This document shows, in pieces, positions 1 through 7,300 of a stretch of 64,000 nt of DNA. A program made the position numbers and the translations under genes. Source of the stretch: Myxococcus sp. RHSTA-1-4. Lineage in GTDB: Bacteria; Myxococcota; Myxococcia; Myxococcales; Myxococcaceae. Where the stretch lies: assembly GCF_020037125.1 (NCBI RefSeq), contig NZ_JAIQDG010000018.1, positions 1 to 64,000 of the forward strand. The letters are read 5' to 3'. The first letter of the stretch is position 1. Every line of letters begins with the position of its first letter. The notes under the pieces are model-generated. The model did no database searches, was not told the DNA's origin, and worked only from the letters and a program-made list of their open reading frames with translations.

Positions 1-406
1 CCAGCCGCACCTCCACCCCACCCTCGCCCAGCACCGCCTTGAGGATGTCCGGCACGCTCTTGCCCTGGAAGATGCGGCTCTTGTGTACCTGGCTCAGCCG
101 CCACAGCCTGGGCACCACGTGCGCGCGGTAGCGCCGCCGGCCCGTCTTCATCCCCAGCGACTCCACCCCGCGCACCTGGCCGTGCACGTAGCGGGGGCTG
201 CCGTCGCGTACGGAAACCGTGAGCAGTGCGTCCTTGCCCACCAGGTCCGCCACCGCCAGCGGCTCGCCATCTCGGGCGAAGAAGTCCACCCGGAAGTCGT
301 ACAGCCGGCTCAGGCCCTCGGTGCCGGACACTCCGGACACACTCAGGGCCTCGGGGCCATACGCACCGATCTGCACGGAGAAAGCGGGCGAGCTCGCTCG
401 AGACAT
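1..406 (-). CDS. vgrG: VgrG-type T6SS spike protein, N-terminal part (runs off window)
   Basis: The first 135 residues of a type VI secretion spike protein; the gene continues beyond base 1. The start is the ATG at 406-404. The visible part follows the VgrG/gp27-like N-terminal pattern: an early beta-rich segment, a GLSRLYDFRVDFF stretch, DLVGKDALLTV, RYVHGQVRGVESL, an RYRAHVVPRLWRLS segment and the family-typical SRIFQGKSVPDILKAVL. In the family, VgrG trimerises at the tip of the Hcp tube and carries effectors. No other T6SS core gene is visible. Whether it carries a C-terminal effector extension cannot be seen. Family assignment is confident; completeness is unknown. Confidence 0.85.
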   Translation of the reverse strand, partial: MSRASSPAFSVQIGAYGPEALSVSGVSGTEGLSRLYDFRVDFFARDGEPLAVADLVGKDALLTVSVRDGSPRYVHGQVRGVESLGMKTGRRRYRAHVVPRLWRLSQVHKSRIFQGKSVPDILKAVLGEGGVEVRL

Positions 407-502
407 GACGCCCCCTGCGCCAGCGGAGGAAACCGCCAGGCCAAGAATGGGAGCGGAATACTACTACACTACGGGTACACGAACGCAGCCCCCCTGGCGG
501 GC

Positions 503-530
503 TGACGCCCGACATCCGCCCGGGGCGTCA
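503..530. terminator. Inverted repeat between nicotinamidase-like gene and vgrG; weak terminator candidate
   Basis: Arms TGACGCCC (503-510) and GGGCGTCA (523-530) pair perfectly around a 12-nt loop. It lies after the 3' end of the minus-strand gene ending at 635 and before the vgrG start at 406. No T-tract follows, so intrinsic termination is uncertain. Part of it belongs to a short sequence that recurs at 53939-53965. Confidence 0.35.
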
Positions 531-634
531 CGGGAGGCCACCCGCCACGAGGCGCGTGCGCACGCTTCCGGGCACCCCGGCAGGTCCCCGAATCCACCAC
601 GCGGGGACACCATGCGCGCCCCCGGACGGTGGCT

Positions 635-1606
635 TCAGGCGTCGAGCGGATCCGTGGTGCGCACCACACGCATGCCGGCCGCCTGGAAGTCCTCGAGCGC
701 GGCGGCGGCCACGCGAGGGAAGTCCAGCGCCGGGGGCAGCGGCTCCAACGGAGGCGCCGGCACCGGGCTCATGGCGTCCTCCAGGATGAAGATGCGCCCC
801 ATCTTCGAGCGGTCCGTCCGCTCGATGTGCTGACGCAGGTCCCGCAGCGTGGACAGGACGCAGTGGGACTTGGCCTGGCCGAAGACGTACACCCGATCAA
901 ACGACATCAGGTGCGCGAAGAGGCGCGTATTGAACTCACCCACCTTCTGCCCCTTCACCTCCGTCACCTCGGGAGAAAGGACGGAGTAGTTCTCCGTGAG
1001 CGGGTGCTCCCCCTTGAGCTCGAAGTGCGTGGGCGTGTCGCGCACCAGGGCGTGGAAGAGGCTCGCCTCGTAGACGGCGGGCACCAGCGCGTGGCTCAAG
1101 CCCCCGAGCAGCGCGTGATAGGGCCAGATGGTGAGCACGTACCGGCCGCTGGCCTCCAGGCGCTCACAGTAGGCGAGGCTCTCCTCCGGGAAGCGGGTGG
1201 CCCGCCAGCGGCCCGCCCGCACGTCCGCCGCGGTAATCACCGACAGCGGCGCGGGCGGCCGGCCCTCCGCGTCCTTCCACCACGCCGGATGGAAGATTTG
1301 AAACGCGCGGTGGGTGTCGAGCGAGAACACCAGCTCCGTGACGCGGTCCAGGTGCGAGTAGAGGAAGCGCAGCGCGCGCTGCGTGTCCTCCACGGCGCCA
1401 GGGACGAAGAGGCTGGCGCCGGGGGTGCAGAAGGCCACCTGTACGTCGATGCCGAAGGCGGCGATGCGGACCTTGTCCTCGCGGGCCGGGCGGATGCGGT
1501 GCTCGGCGGCGTAGCGGCGGGCCTCGTCGGCCACCTCCGCGCCGCGCTCCAGGTAGAGCTGGCCGGCGCGCGCGTCCTCGTGGAAGCGGGGCATGGGCAG
1601 GGGCAT
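635..1606 (-). CDS. Isochorismatase-fold cysteine hydrolase, probable nicotinamidase
   Basis: Predicted 323-residue cysteine hydrolase of the isochorismatase/nicotinamidase fold, which in this context would convert nicotinamide to nicotinate. Seen: the catalytic Asp in FGIDVQVAFC (D54) and the nucleophile in FGQAKSHCVLSTLRDL (C249), with the usual central strand order between. At 323 residues it is clearly longer than typical PncA (about 200), with extra segments between the two motifs. I chose the ATG at 1606 because GAGG sits 5 nt upstream; the reading frame is open further upstream but without family similarity. It follows pncB by 43 bp on the same strand, and pncB uses the product of a nicotinamidase, so a shared NAD-salvage role is inferred. 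Confidence 0.75.
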   Translation of the reverse strand: MPLPMPRFHEDARAGQLYLERGAEVADEARRYAAEHRIRPAREDKVRIAAFGIDVQVAFCTPGASLFVPGAVEDTQRALRFLYSHLDRVTELVFSLDTHRAFQIFHPAWWKDAEGRPPAPLSVITAADVRAGRWRATRFPEESLAYCERLEASGRYVLTIWPYHALLGGLSHALVPAVYEASLFHALVRDTPTHFELKGEHPLTENYSVLSPEVTEVKGQKVGEFNTRLFAHLMSFDRVYVFGQAKSHCVLSTLRDLRQHIERTDRSKMGRIFILEDAMSPVPAPPLEPLPPALDFPRVAAAALEDFQAAGMRVVRTTDPLDA

Positions 1607-1649
1607 GACGTCCTCGGGTGTCCTGACGGAAGTTGATGATGGAAGCGGC

Positions 1650-3092
1650 TCAGCGCCCCTGGGGGAAGTGGCGCCGCTTGAGGTCCTCCACGAGCGCCTG
1701 CGTGGCCGGGGTGTAGCCGATGCGGACCTCGGCCGGGACTTCGGGGGTGCCCACGAGCGATGGGGACTCGGGCTCGCTGTCCATGAGGGGGAAGTAGCCC
1801 TCCGGCACCGGCTCGCCCTCCTGGCCGACGAGGCCGATGGGCCCCGAGCCATGACGGCGGCGGAAGAGCACCGGCGTGCCGGGGATGCTCTGCTTGCCCT
1901 CGGCCAGCTCGTTGCCGAACTTCATCACCGGGGTGCGGCCGGTGCTGGACAGCTTGTAGATGGCGGCCACGCGGTCACGCGTGAAGGGGCAGTCCATGGT
2001 GCGGGCGACGATGTGGCCGCCGTAGCCGTAGAACTGCGCGGACGGCTCCCAGCCCACCTGGCGCCGCAACTCCTCGAACTCGCGGGTGGCCTGGGCATCC
2101 AGGCCGTCCTCGAGGATGTTGACGGGGCGGATGCCGATGTCCCGCGCGCGCGTCACGGCGTAGAGATACTGGAGCTTCTTGTTTCCCGAGTCGAAGCGGA
2201 TGGAGTCCTGGGCGCTCGGGTCCTCGCGGATGAGCTGGAAGGCGGCGGGGATGCCGGAGGTGAGCGTGTCGAAGGTATCCAGCAGGTAGCTGGAGCGGCC
2301 AGGCCGGCGCTCGCGCATGGCCCGGAAGGCGGCGTCATCCGAGCCGAAGCGCTGGACGTGCTCGTGGCCCATGGTGCCCACGGGAATCATCCCCAGCTTG
2401 CGCGCGCCCTCCACGTTGCTGGTGCGCTGGACACCCGCCTCCTTGCAGGCGAGCAGGGCCAGCTCGTGGTGCCCCATGCAGGTGGCGGCGCGCAGGCCCA
2501 CCTCGAAGACGCGGGCGGGGTCCTCGACGATGTCGACCAGCTCCTTCACGGTGGCGCGCACGCGGCGCAGGTAGCCCTCGGAGTCGACGGTGATGGGCAC
2601 GGGCTTCACGCCCACGGCGTCGAGCGTCTCCAGGGCGATGGCCTTCTGCTCCTCGCAGGTGACGGTGGCCAGGGCGCGGGCCAGCGCGTCACGGTCCGCC
2701 AGGGCCTGGGTGGCCACCTGGATGCGGAAGTTGAGCTGGAGCAGCAGCGGCTCCACCCAGGACACGAGGGCGGAGGGACCGGTGACGGTGAGGATGGGCT
2801 CGCGCGGGTAGAAGACGGCGCCGCGGGGGATGGCGCGGACGGTCAGCCTGTCCTTGCGGAGGATGGCGGCCTTGAAGCCCACGCCCATCTCGTAGTCGTA
2901 GCGGGCGAGGTACTCGTAGTCCTCGGGGCGGGGCTCGGGGAGCAGCGCCTTGACGTAGGCGGCCAGGTCCAGCGGCATGACCTGGAGGCCCCCCTTGCGG
3001 TGCGAGTAGTAGAAGGTCTCCTGGCGCAGCGGCCAGCCCGCCTCCGCCATGCTGAATTTGTAACCATCCGTCGCGAGCAGCGAGGTCGACAT
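1650..3092 (-). CDS. pncB: Nicotinate phosphoribosyltransferase
   Basis: 480-residue enzyme of the Preiss-Handler NAD salvage route, joining nicotinate and PRPP to make nicotinate mononucleotide. Seen: the N-terminal LLATDGYKFSMAEA segment, the YEMGVGFKAA region, the phosphoribosyl-binding FDSGN loop (residues about 300-304) and ILEDGLDA (about 325-332), and a C-terminal SSTGRTPVMKFG stretch. Length fits the family. It begins at ATG 3092, with a GGAGGAG sequence about 10 nt upstream that is itself one arm of a short inverted repeat (3103-3118). It is divergent from the TonB-like gene at 3206 and heads an operon with the nicotinamidase-like gene. Confidence 0.92.
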   Translation of the reverse strand: MSTSLLATDGYKFSMAEAGWPLRQETFYYSHRKGGLQVMPLDLAAYVKALLPEPRPEDYEYLARYDYEMGVGFKAAILRKDRLTVRAIPRGAVFYPREPILTVTGPSALVSWVEPLLLQLNFRIQVATQALADRDALARALATVTCEEQKAIALETLDAVGVKPVPITVDSEGYLRRVRATVKELVDIVEDPARVFEVGLRAATCMGHHELALLACKEAGVQRTSNVEGARKLGMIPVGTMGHEHVQRFGSDDAAFRAMRERRPGRSSYLLDTFDTLTSGIPAAFQLIREDPSAQDSIRFDSGNKKLQYLYAVTRARDIGIRPVNILEDGLDAQATREFEELRRQVGWEPSAQFYGYGGHIVARTMDCPFTRDRVAAIYKLSSTGRTPVMKFGNELAEGKQSIPGTPVLFRRRHGSGPIGLVGQEGEPVPEGYFPLMDSEPESPSLVGTPEVPAEVRIGYTPATQALVEDLKRRHFPQGR

Positions 3093-3132
3093 CCTGGGTG
3101 TACTCCTCCGTGGAGGAGGAGCCTAAGCGCGA

Positions 3133-3154
3133 GAAGGTATTGTTTCCTACCTTC
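3133..3154. promoter_or_regulatory. 22-bp palindrome in the pncB/TonB-like divergent region, possible operator
   Basis: Arms GAAGGTA (3133-3139) and TACCTTC (3148-3154) flank an 8-bp T-rich centre. The site lies 41 bp upstream of pncB, in the 113-bp region shared with the gene at 3206. NAD-salvage genes are commonly controlled by NAD-responsive repressors such as NrtR in other bacteria. That this is such a site is inference; the arms were not matched to a known motif. Confidence 0.35.
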
Positions 3155-3205
3155 GGCCCACGCATTCGCGGGCGCGGCGCCGGAGCGGGGTTAAAAGCAG
3201 GGGCC

Positions 3206-4831
3206 ATGTCGCCGGCTCCCTCTCGACGACTGCTCCTCGCGCTGGCCGTCAGCGCTGGCTTCCATGGGCTCCTGTGGCTCCTGGTGGCCGGAGAGGTATC
3301 ACCCCGGGTGCGCCCTCCCCCGGCGCCCGCGGCGGTGGAGTGGGTCGAGGTGGAGGTGTCAAAACCGCCCGAGCCAGCGCCCCAGCCCCCGGAGCCCGCC
3401 CGTGTCACCGAGCGGACACCTCCCGAGCCTGGCGCGCCGCCCCGGAACGAGCCGCCTCGCGTCACCGAGCGACCGCCGCCAGTTCCTCCCGAGCCGGCGT
3501 CCGAAGTGCCACGCCCGCCCGAGCGCCCCGCGCCATCGCCTTCCCCCATCGCGGACAGGACGCCTCAGCGCCTCCCCGAACCGCCCCCTCCGGATGCGCC
3601 GCGCGAGGAGACGCGCCGGGCGGAACCGGACTCTACGGGCGCGCCCCGCGCGGAACTGACTCCGCCTTCAGCACCGCCACGCGCGGAGACTCCGAGGCCG
3701 GCCCCACGCTCCACCGACGTGCCCCACGCAGACGCGCCGAGGGCGGGCCTGTCTCCCTCCGGCATGCCCCGCGCTGACTCCCCCAGGTCGGAGCTGTCTC
3801 CCTCCGGCATGCCCCGCGCTGACTCCCCCAGGTCGGAGCTGTCTCCCTCCGACGCGTCGCGCGCGGACGCCCAGAGGGCGGACCCGTCCCCCTCCGACAT
3901 GCTCCGCGCGGAAGCCCAAAGAGCGGCCCCGTTCCCCACCGACATGCCTCGCGCGGACGCGCCGAGGGCGGTCCCGCCCCTCTCCGACATGCCCCGTGCG
4001 GACCTGTTCCCCTCCGGCCTGCCTGGCGCGGGCACACCGGACTCGCGCCTGCTCCTGGCCGCGCGCGAGTCGCGGCCCCCCGTGCACGGCGGAGATGTGG
4101 TGGGCGAGGTGGACGCGGGAGTCCCGGACCCGCGCGCGCCACCGTCGGCGCAGCAGCTCGTGCAGGACCTGGTGTCGGAGAGCGTCGGCCGCGGCAAGGT
4201 GGACCGGGGACTGGTGCATCCCTATTTCAGCGCACTGGGCAAGGCGCTGGTGAAGGCGTGGGACGCGGACCGCTCGGTGAAGGAGCACGGCCTTCAGGGC
4301 TACTTCGACATGGGCGTGGAGCGCAGCCGTGCATTCTCACGCATCTGGCTGGAACGCGCGGAACACTACGGCGCCTCGGGCTCGTTCGCGCGAAAGGGCG
4401 CGCCGGAGCAGAACCGGCGCCGGCCCGTCAGCACCGTGGGAGACCCACAGCTCCAGGCACGCCGGGAGATGCGCCAGCAGATGCGCGAGGAGTTCCGCTC
4501 CACCCGGCGCGCCGTCATCCGCGTGGACCAGGATGCCCGGGGCCGGCTGCTGGACGTGCTGCTCGTGGACCCCAGCCACCAGCCGGAGGTGGACAAGGAG
4601 GCCATCAAGGACGTGCGGGCCGCGGCGGAGAAGCTCCCTCCACCACCTCCCGAAGCGGTCGCCGGACGGGAGCGCATCACCAGCTTCTGGCAGTTCGAGC
4701 TGATCATCTCCATCAGCCCGCCAATCCCCTCCTTCAGCTTCGAGTTCGATGAAGCGCTCGGCTTCATCGACACCCGGATGCCGCTGGACCGCCGCCTCTA
4801 CAAGCGCGTGCGGCTCCTGGAGATTCGCTAG
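3206..4831 (+). CDS. TonB-family energy-transducer-like protein with long proline-rich repeat region
   Basis: 541-residue protein. Seen: a short basic N-terminus and one membrane segment (about residues 9-28), then a very long Pro/Glu/Arg-rich region (about 40-300) containing degenerate repeats around SPSGMPRADSPRSEL, a globular middle, and a C-terminal TonB/TolA-like domain from about 429 (RRAVIRVDQDARGRLLDV, then VDKEAI). In the family such proteins span the periplasm and couple inner-membrane energy to outer-membrane partners. No exbB, exbD or TonB-dependent receptor is adjacent. ATG 3206 is preceded by AGGGG. Its TAG stop overlaps the TAG stop of ppa on the other strand in one CTAG (4828-4831). 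TonB function is likely but unproven; it could instead be a TolA- or AgfA-like motility or periplasmic linker. Confidence 0.7.
   Translation: MSPAPSRRLLLALAVSAGFHGLLWLLVAGEVSPRVRPPPAPAAVEWVEVEVSKPPEPAPQPPEPARVTERTPPEPGAPPRNEPPRVTERPPPVPPEPASEVPRPPERPAPSPSPIADRTPQRLPEPPPPDAPREETRRAEPDSTGAPRAELTPPSAPPRAETPRPAPRSTDVPHADAPRAGLSPSGMPRADSPRSELSPSGMPRADSPRSELSPSDASRADAQRADPSPSDMLRAEAQRAAPFPTDMPRADAPRAVPPLSDMPRADLFPSGLPGAGTPDSRLLLAARESRPPVHGGDVVGEVDAGVPDPRAPPSAQQLVQDLVSESVGRGKVDRGLVHPYFSALGKALVKAWDADRSVKEHGLQGYFDMGVERSRAFSRIWLERAEHYGASGSFARKGAPEQNRRRPVSTVGDPQLQARREMRQQMREEFRSTRRAVIRVDQDARGRLLDVLLVDPSHQPEVDKEAIKDVRAAAEKLPPPPPEAVAGRERITSFWQFELIISISPPIPSFSFEFDEALGFIDTRMPLDRRLYKRVRLLEIR
3761..3850 (+). 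repeat. Perfect 45-bp tandem duplication inside the TonB-like gene
   Basis: Bases 3761-3805 and 3806-3850 are identical, encoding two copies of a 15-residue unit (GMPRADSPRSELSPS). The preceding 12 bases also match the end of the unit. Flanking sequence from about 3700 to 4020 holds more diverged copies of the same pattern, so the proline-rich linker seems to grow and shrink by unit duplication. Confidence 0.9.
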
Positions 4832-5532
4832 CTGGCGCGCGTGCGGGCCTTCGTCTTGCGGGCGGCCGGCCGCGCGGGCCGGGCGCGGCTCGCCGTCATG
4901 TTGGCCTTGGCGCCGTAGAGCCGCTCGTAGTCCTTCATGCTGCGCTTGATGACCTCGAGCGCCTCGGGCTGGTCGTAGACCTCGGCGATCTCCACGCTGC
5001 GCTTCCCCTCGCCCGGAATCTGCTTGTAGGTGAGGAAGTAGTGCTTGAGCCGGTCCAGCAGCGCGCGCGGGAGCTGCGCGATGTGCTGCAGCTCGCCGTA
5101 CACCAGGTCCGACTCCAGCACGGCGATGATCTTGTCGTCCGCCTCGTTGCCGTCGACCATCCGGAAGCCGCCGATGGGCACCGCGCGCACCAGCAGGTTG
5201 CCGCTGGAGACGACCTTCTCCGTCAGCACGCAGATGTCAATCGGGTCGCCGTCGCCGTGGATGTCCCTCATGCCGGTGCGCTCGGCGCAGCGCTTCGCCA
5301 CCAGCTCGTCGCAGTACGTCTGCGGGATGAACCCGTAGAGCGTGGGGCACTGGCTGCTGAACCGCTGCGGGCGGTCCAGCTTGAGGATGCCGGACTCCTT
5401 GTCCAGCTCGTACTTCACGGCGTCCGTGGGGACGATCTCGATGTACGCGGTGACGATGGAAGGAGCCTCATCTCCGGGCGTGATGCCATGCCAGGGGTGG
5501 GCCTGAGAGGTGGTCTGTACGGGCTTCTTCAT
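4828..5532 (-). CDS. ppa: Inorganic pyrophosphatase (family I)
   Basis: 234-residue soluble enzyme that hydrolyses pyrophosphate to phosphate and so pulls biosynthetic reactions forward. Seen: the family I metal-binding motif DGDPIDI (residues 94-100), the second acidic motif in NEADDKIIAV (about 129-138), and the EGKRSVEIAE stretch near the C-terminus. It ends in a basic Ala/Arg/Lys tail not needed for the fold. I used ATG 5532 (GGGAG 8 nt upstream) rather than an upstream in-frame ATG at 5556 that would lie inside plsC. Its start overlaps the plsC stop in ATGA, so it is translationally coupled as the last gene of epmA-plsC-ppa. Confidence 0.93.
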   Translation of the reverse strand: MKKPVQTTSQAHPWHGITPGDEAPSIVTAYIEIVPTDAVKYELDKESGILKLDRPQRFSSQCPTLYGFIPQTYCDELVAKRCAERTGMRDIHGDGDPIDICVLTEKVVSSGNLLVRAVPIGGFRMVDGNEADDKIIAVLESDLVYGELQHIAQLPRALLDRLKHYFLTYKQIPGEGKRSVEIAEVYDQPEALEVIKRSMKDYERLYGAKANMTASRARPARPAARKTKARTRAS

Positions 5533-6269
5533 GGAACATCTCCCGAGCGCTTGCACGCCTCGGAATAGAGTTGAGCGACCGCGTCTTCCAGCCGGCGCGT
5601 GAGCGCCTCACGGTCTTGAATCGTCAGGTCCTGGGTGGAGATGGGCTCGCCCACCATCAGCGCCACGCGCTGGCCCCACCGCACCGCCCTGCCCCCCTTG
5701 GGAAGAATGAGCCGTGTTCCGGACACGGCCATGGGAACCACCGGCACGCCCGCCTGGATGGCGAGCGCCGCGGCCCCCTTCTTGAACGGCCGCAAGAAGC
5801 CGTCCTCGCTGCGCGTGCCTTCCGCGAAGAAGAGCACGCTCACCCGTTCGCGCACCGCTCGCGCGGCCTCTGACAGGCGGGCCTTGTCTCCCCGGCCGCC
5901 CGTGCGCTCCACCGGAATGTTGCCCGAGCGCCTCAGCGCCGCGCCGAACACCGGTATCTTGAAGAGCTCCGCCTTGGCCACGTACCGCGTATGCTTGCGG
6001 ATGTGCGCCAGGTGCACCAGCGCGTCGTAGTGCGACTGGTGGTTGCACACGAAGACGACGTTCCCGTCCGCGGGAATGTGCTCCAACCCCACCGCCTCGT
6101 GCCGCACTCCCGCCGACGCCAGCACCAGCCGCGCCCACGCGTTCAGCGCCCGGTCCGCGTCCTGCGGGTCCTCCCGCAGCGACAGCGCGGACACCACGGG
6201 GGAGAACACCCCCGTGAGCCCCACCGCCGCCGTCCCGGCGAACGCCGTCTGCAGGAGGTTTCGAATCAC
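5529..6269 (-). CDS. plsC: 1-acyl-sn-glycerol-3-phosphate acyltransferase
   Basis: 246-residue membrane-associated acyltransferase that makes phosphatidate from lysophosphatidate in phospholipid synthesis. Seen: the catalytic HX4D motif in NHQSHYD (H77-D82), the FAEGTRS block (about 148-154), the downstream PVVPMAVSGT segment, and a hydrophobic N-terminus. Start codon is GTG at 6269, overlapping the epmA TGA as GTGA; its own stop overlaps the ppa start. Length and motif order are normal. Substrate chain preference cannot be told from sequence. Confidence 0.9.
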   Translation of the reverse strand: MIRNLLQTAFAGTAAVGLTGVFSPVVSALSLREDPQDADRALNAWARLVLASAGVRHEAVGLEHIPADGNVVFVCNHQSHYDALVHLAHIRKHTRYVAKAELFKIPVFGAALRRSGNIPVERTGGRGDKARLSEAARAVRERVSVLFFAEGTRSEDGFLRPFKKGAAALAIQAGVPVVPMAVSGTRLILPKGGRAVRWGQRVALMVGEPISTQDLTIQDREALTRRLEDAVAQLYSEACKRSGDVP

Positions 6270-7270
6270 ACGAACTCGTGAGCGGGGAACAGAAGGACGT
6301 CCGAGATGCGCTGGACCCCGAGCAGCAACATCAAGATGCGGTCGAGCCCCACGGCGATACCCGCCGAGGGTGGCATTCGACCTACCGCGTCAAGGAACCG
6401 CTCGTCCAGTGGATACACGGACCGCCCCAGCCGGCGCCTGAGCTCCTGTTCCTCCACCAACCGGGTTCTCTGCTCTACCGGGTCTGTCAGCTCTGAGAAC
6501 CCGTTCGCGAGTTCCAGGCCCTTGGCGTACAGCTCCACGCGCTCGGCCACCGCCGAATCTCCAGGCTTCAGCCGGGACAGCGCCGCCATGGACGCCGGGT
6601 ACTCGATGAGGAACGTGGGCCGCTCGTGCCCCAGCCCGGTCTCCACCTTCTGCAGGAAGAGGTGGAAGAAGACGTCGTCGAAGCTCTCCGCGTCGCCGGT
6701 GCGCACCCCGGCGGCCTCGGCGGCCCGCTTCAGCGAGGGCCCGTCCGGGTGCTTCCGGATGTCCACGCCCGTGGCGCGCAGCACCGCGTCGCGCACCGTC
6801 AGCCGCTCGTAGGGCGTGCGCGTGAAGAAGGCCGGGTCCGCGCCGGGCTCGCCCTCGGTGGCGGAGCGCCCCGCCTCCGCCAGCGCCCCCTCCAGGTCCG
6901 CCATGATGGCGTGGTAGTCCGCCTGGGGCCGGTAGAACTCCAGCATCGTGAATTCCGGGTTGTGCGTGGGGGACACCTCGCCGTTCCGGAACACCTTGCA
7001 GATTTGAAACAGGGGGCCTGCCCCGTCGGCGAGCAGGCGCTTCATCGCGTACTCGGGGCTGGTGTGGAGGTAGAGGGTGCGGGCCCGGCCGACGTCGGTC
7101 TCCGGGATGAAGCCGGCCTCGAAGGCGTTGATGTGCGGCTCCATGCCTGGGGCGGGGACGAGCAGCGGGGTCTCCACCTCCAGGTAGCCGTGGGCGGCGA
7201 AGAAACGGCGCAGGGCGGAGTAGAGGGCCTGGCGTCCCCGGGCGGCCCGCCATTGAGAAAGGTTGGGCAT
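6266..7270 (-). CDS. epmA: EpmA/GenX-type lysyl-tRNA-synthetase paralogue (elongation factor P lysine ligase)
   Basis: 334-residue protein equal to the catalytic core of class II lysyl-tRNA synthetase without the N-terminal anticodon-binding OB domain. Seen: FRNGEVSPTHNPEF followed by TMLEFY (motif 2) and GIAVGLDRILMLLLG (motif 3). In characterised bacteria EpmA attaches beta-lysine to a lysine of elongation factor P to help translation of proline stretches. ATG 7270 was chosen because upstream residues in the frame look non-homologous and would run into the divergent gene. No epmB or efp gene is present here, so the exact substrate is inferred. First gene of epmA-plsC-ppa. Confidence 0.87.
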   Translation of the reverse strand: MPNLSQWRAARGRQALYSALRRFFAAHGYLEVETPLLVPAPGMEPHINAFEAGFIPETDVGRARTLYLHTSPEYAMKRLLADGAGPLFQICKVFRNGEVSPTHNPEFTMLEFYRPQADYHAIMADLEGALAEAGRSATEGEPGADPAFFTRTPYERLTVRDAVLRATGVDIRKHPDGPSLKRAAEAAGVRTGDAESFDDVFFHLFLQKVETGLGHERPTFLIEYPASMAALSRLKPGDSAVAERVELYAKGLELANGFSELTDPVEQRTRLVEEQELRRRLGRSVYPLDERFLDAVGRMPPSAGIAVGLDRILMLLLGVQRISDVLLFPAHEFV

Positions 7271-7300
7271 GGGCAGCGCGGAAGTAACATGAGGCACCAC

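Noticed and set aside
1607..1852. Longer start for the nicotinamidase-like gene
   Set aside because: The extension overlaps the pncB end, is Ser/Arg/Pro-rich and has no family similarity; ATG 1606 has a ribosome-binding site.
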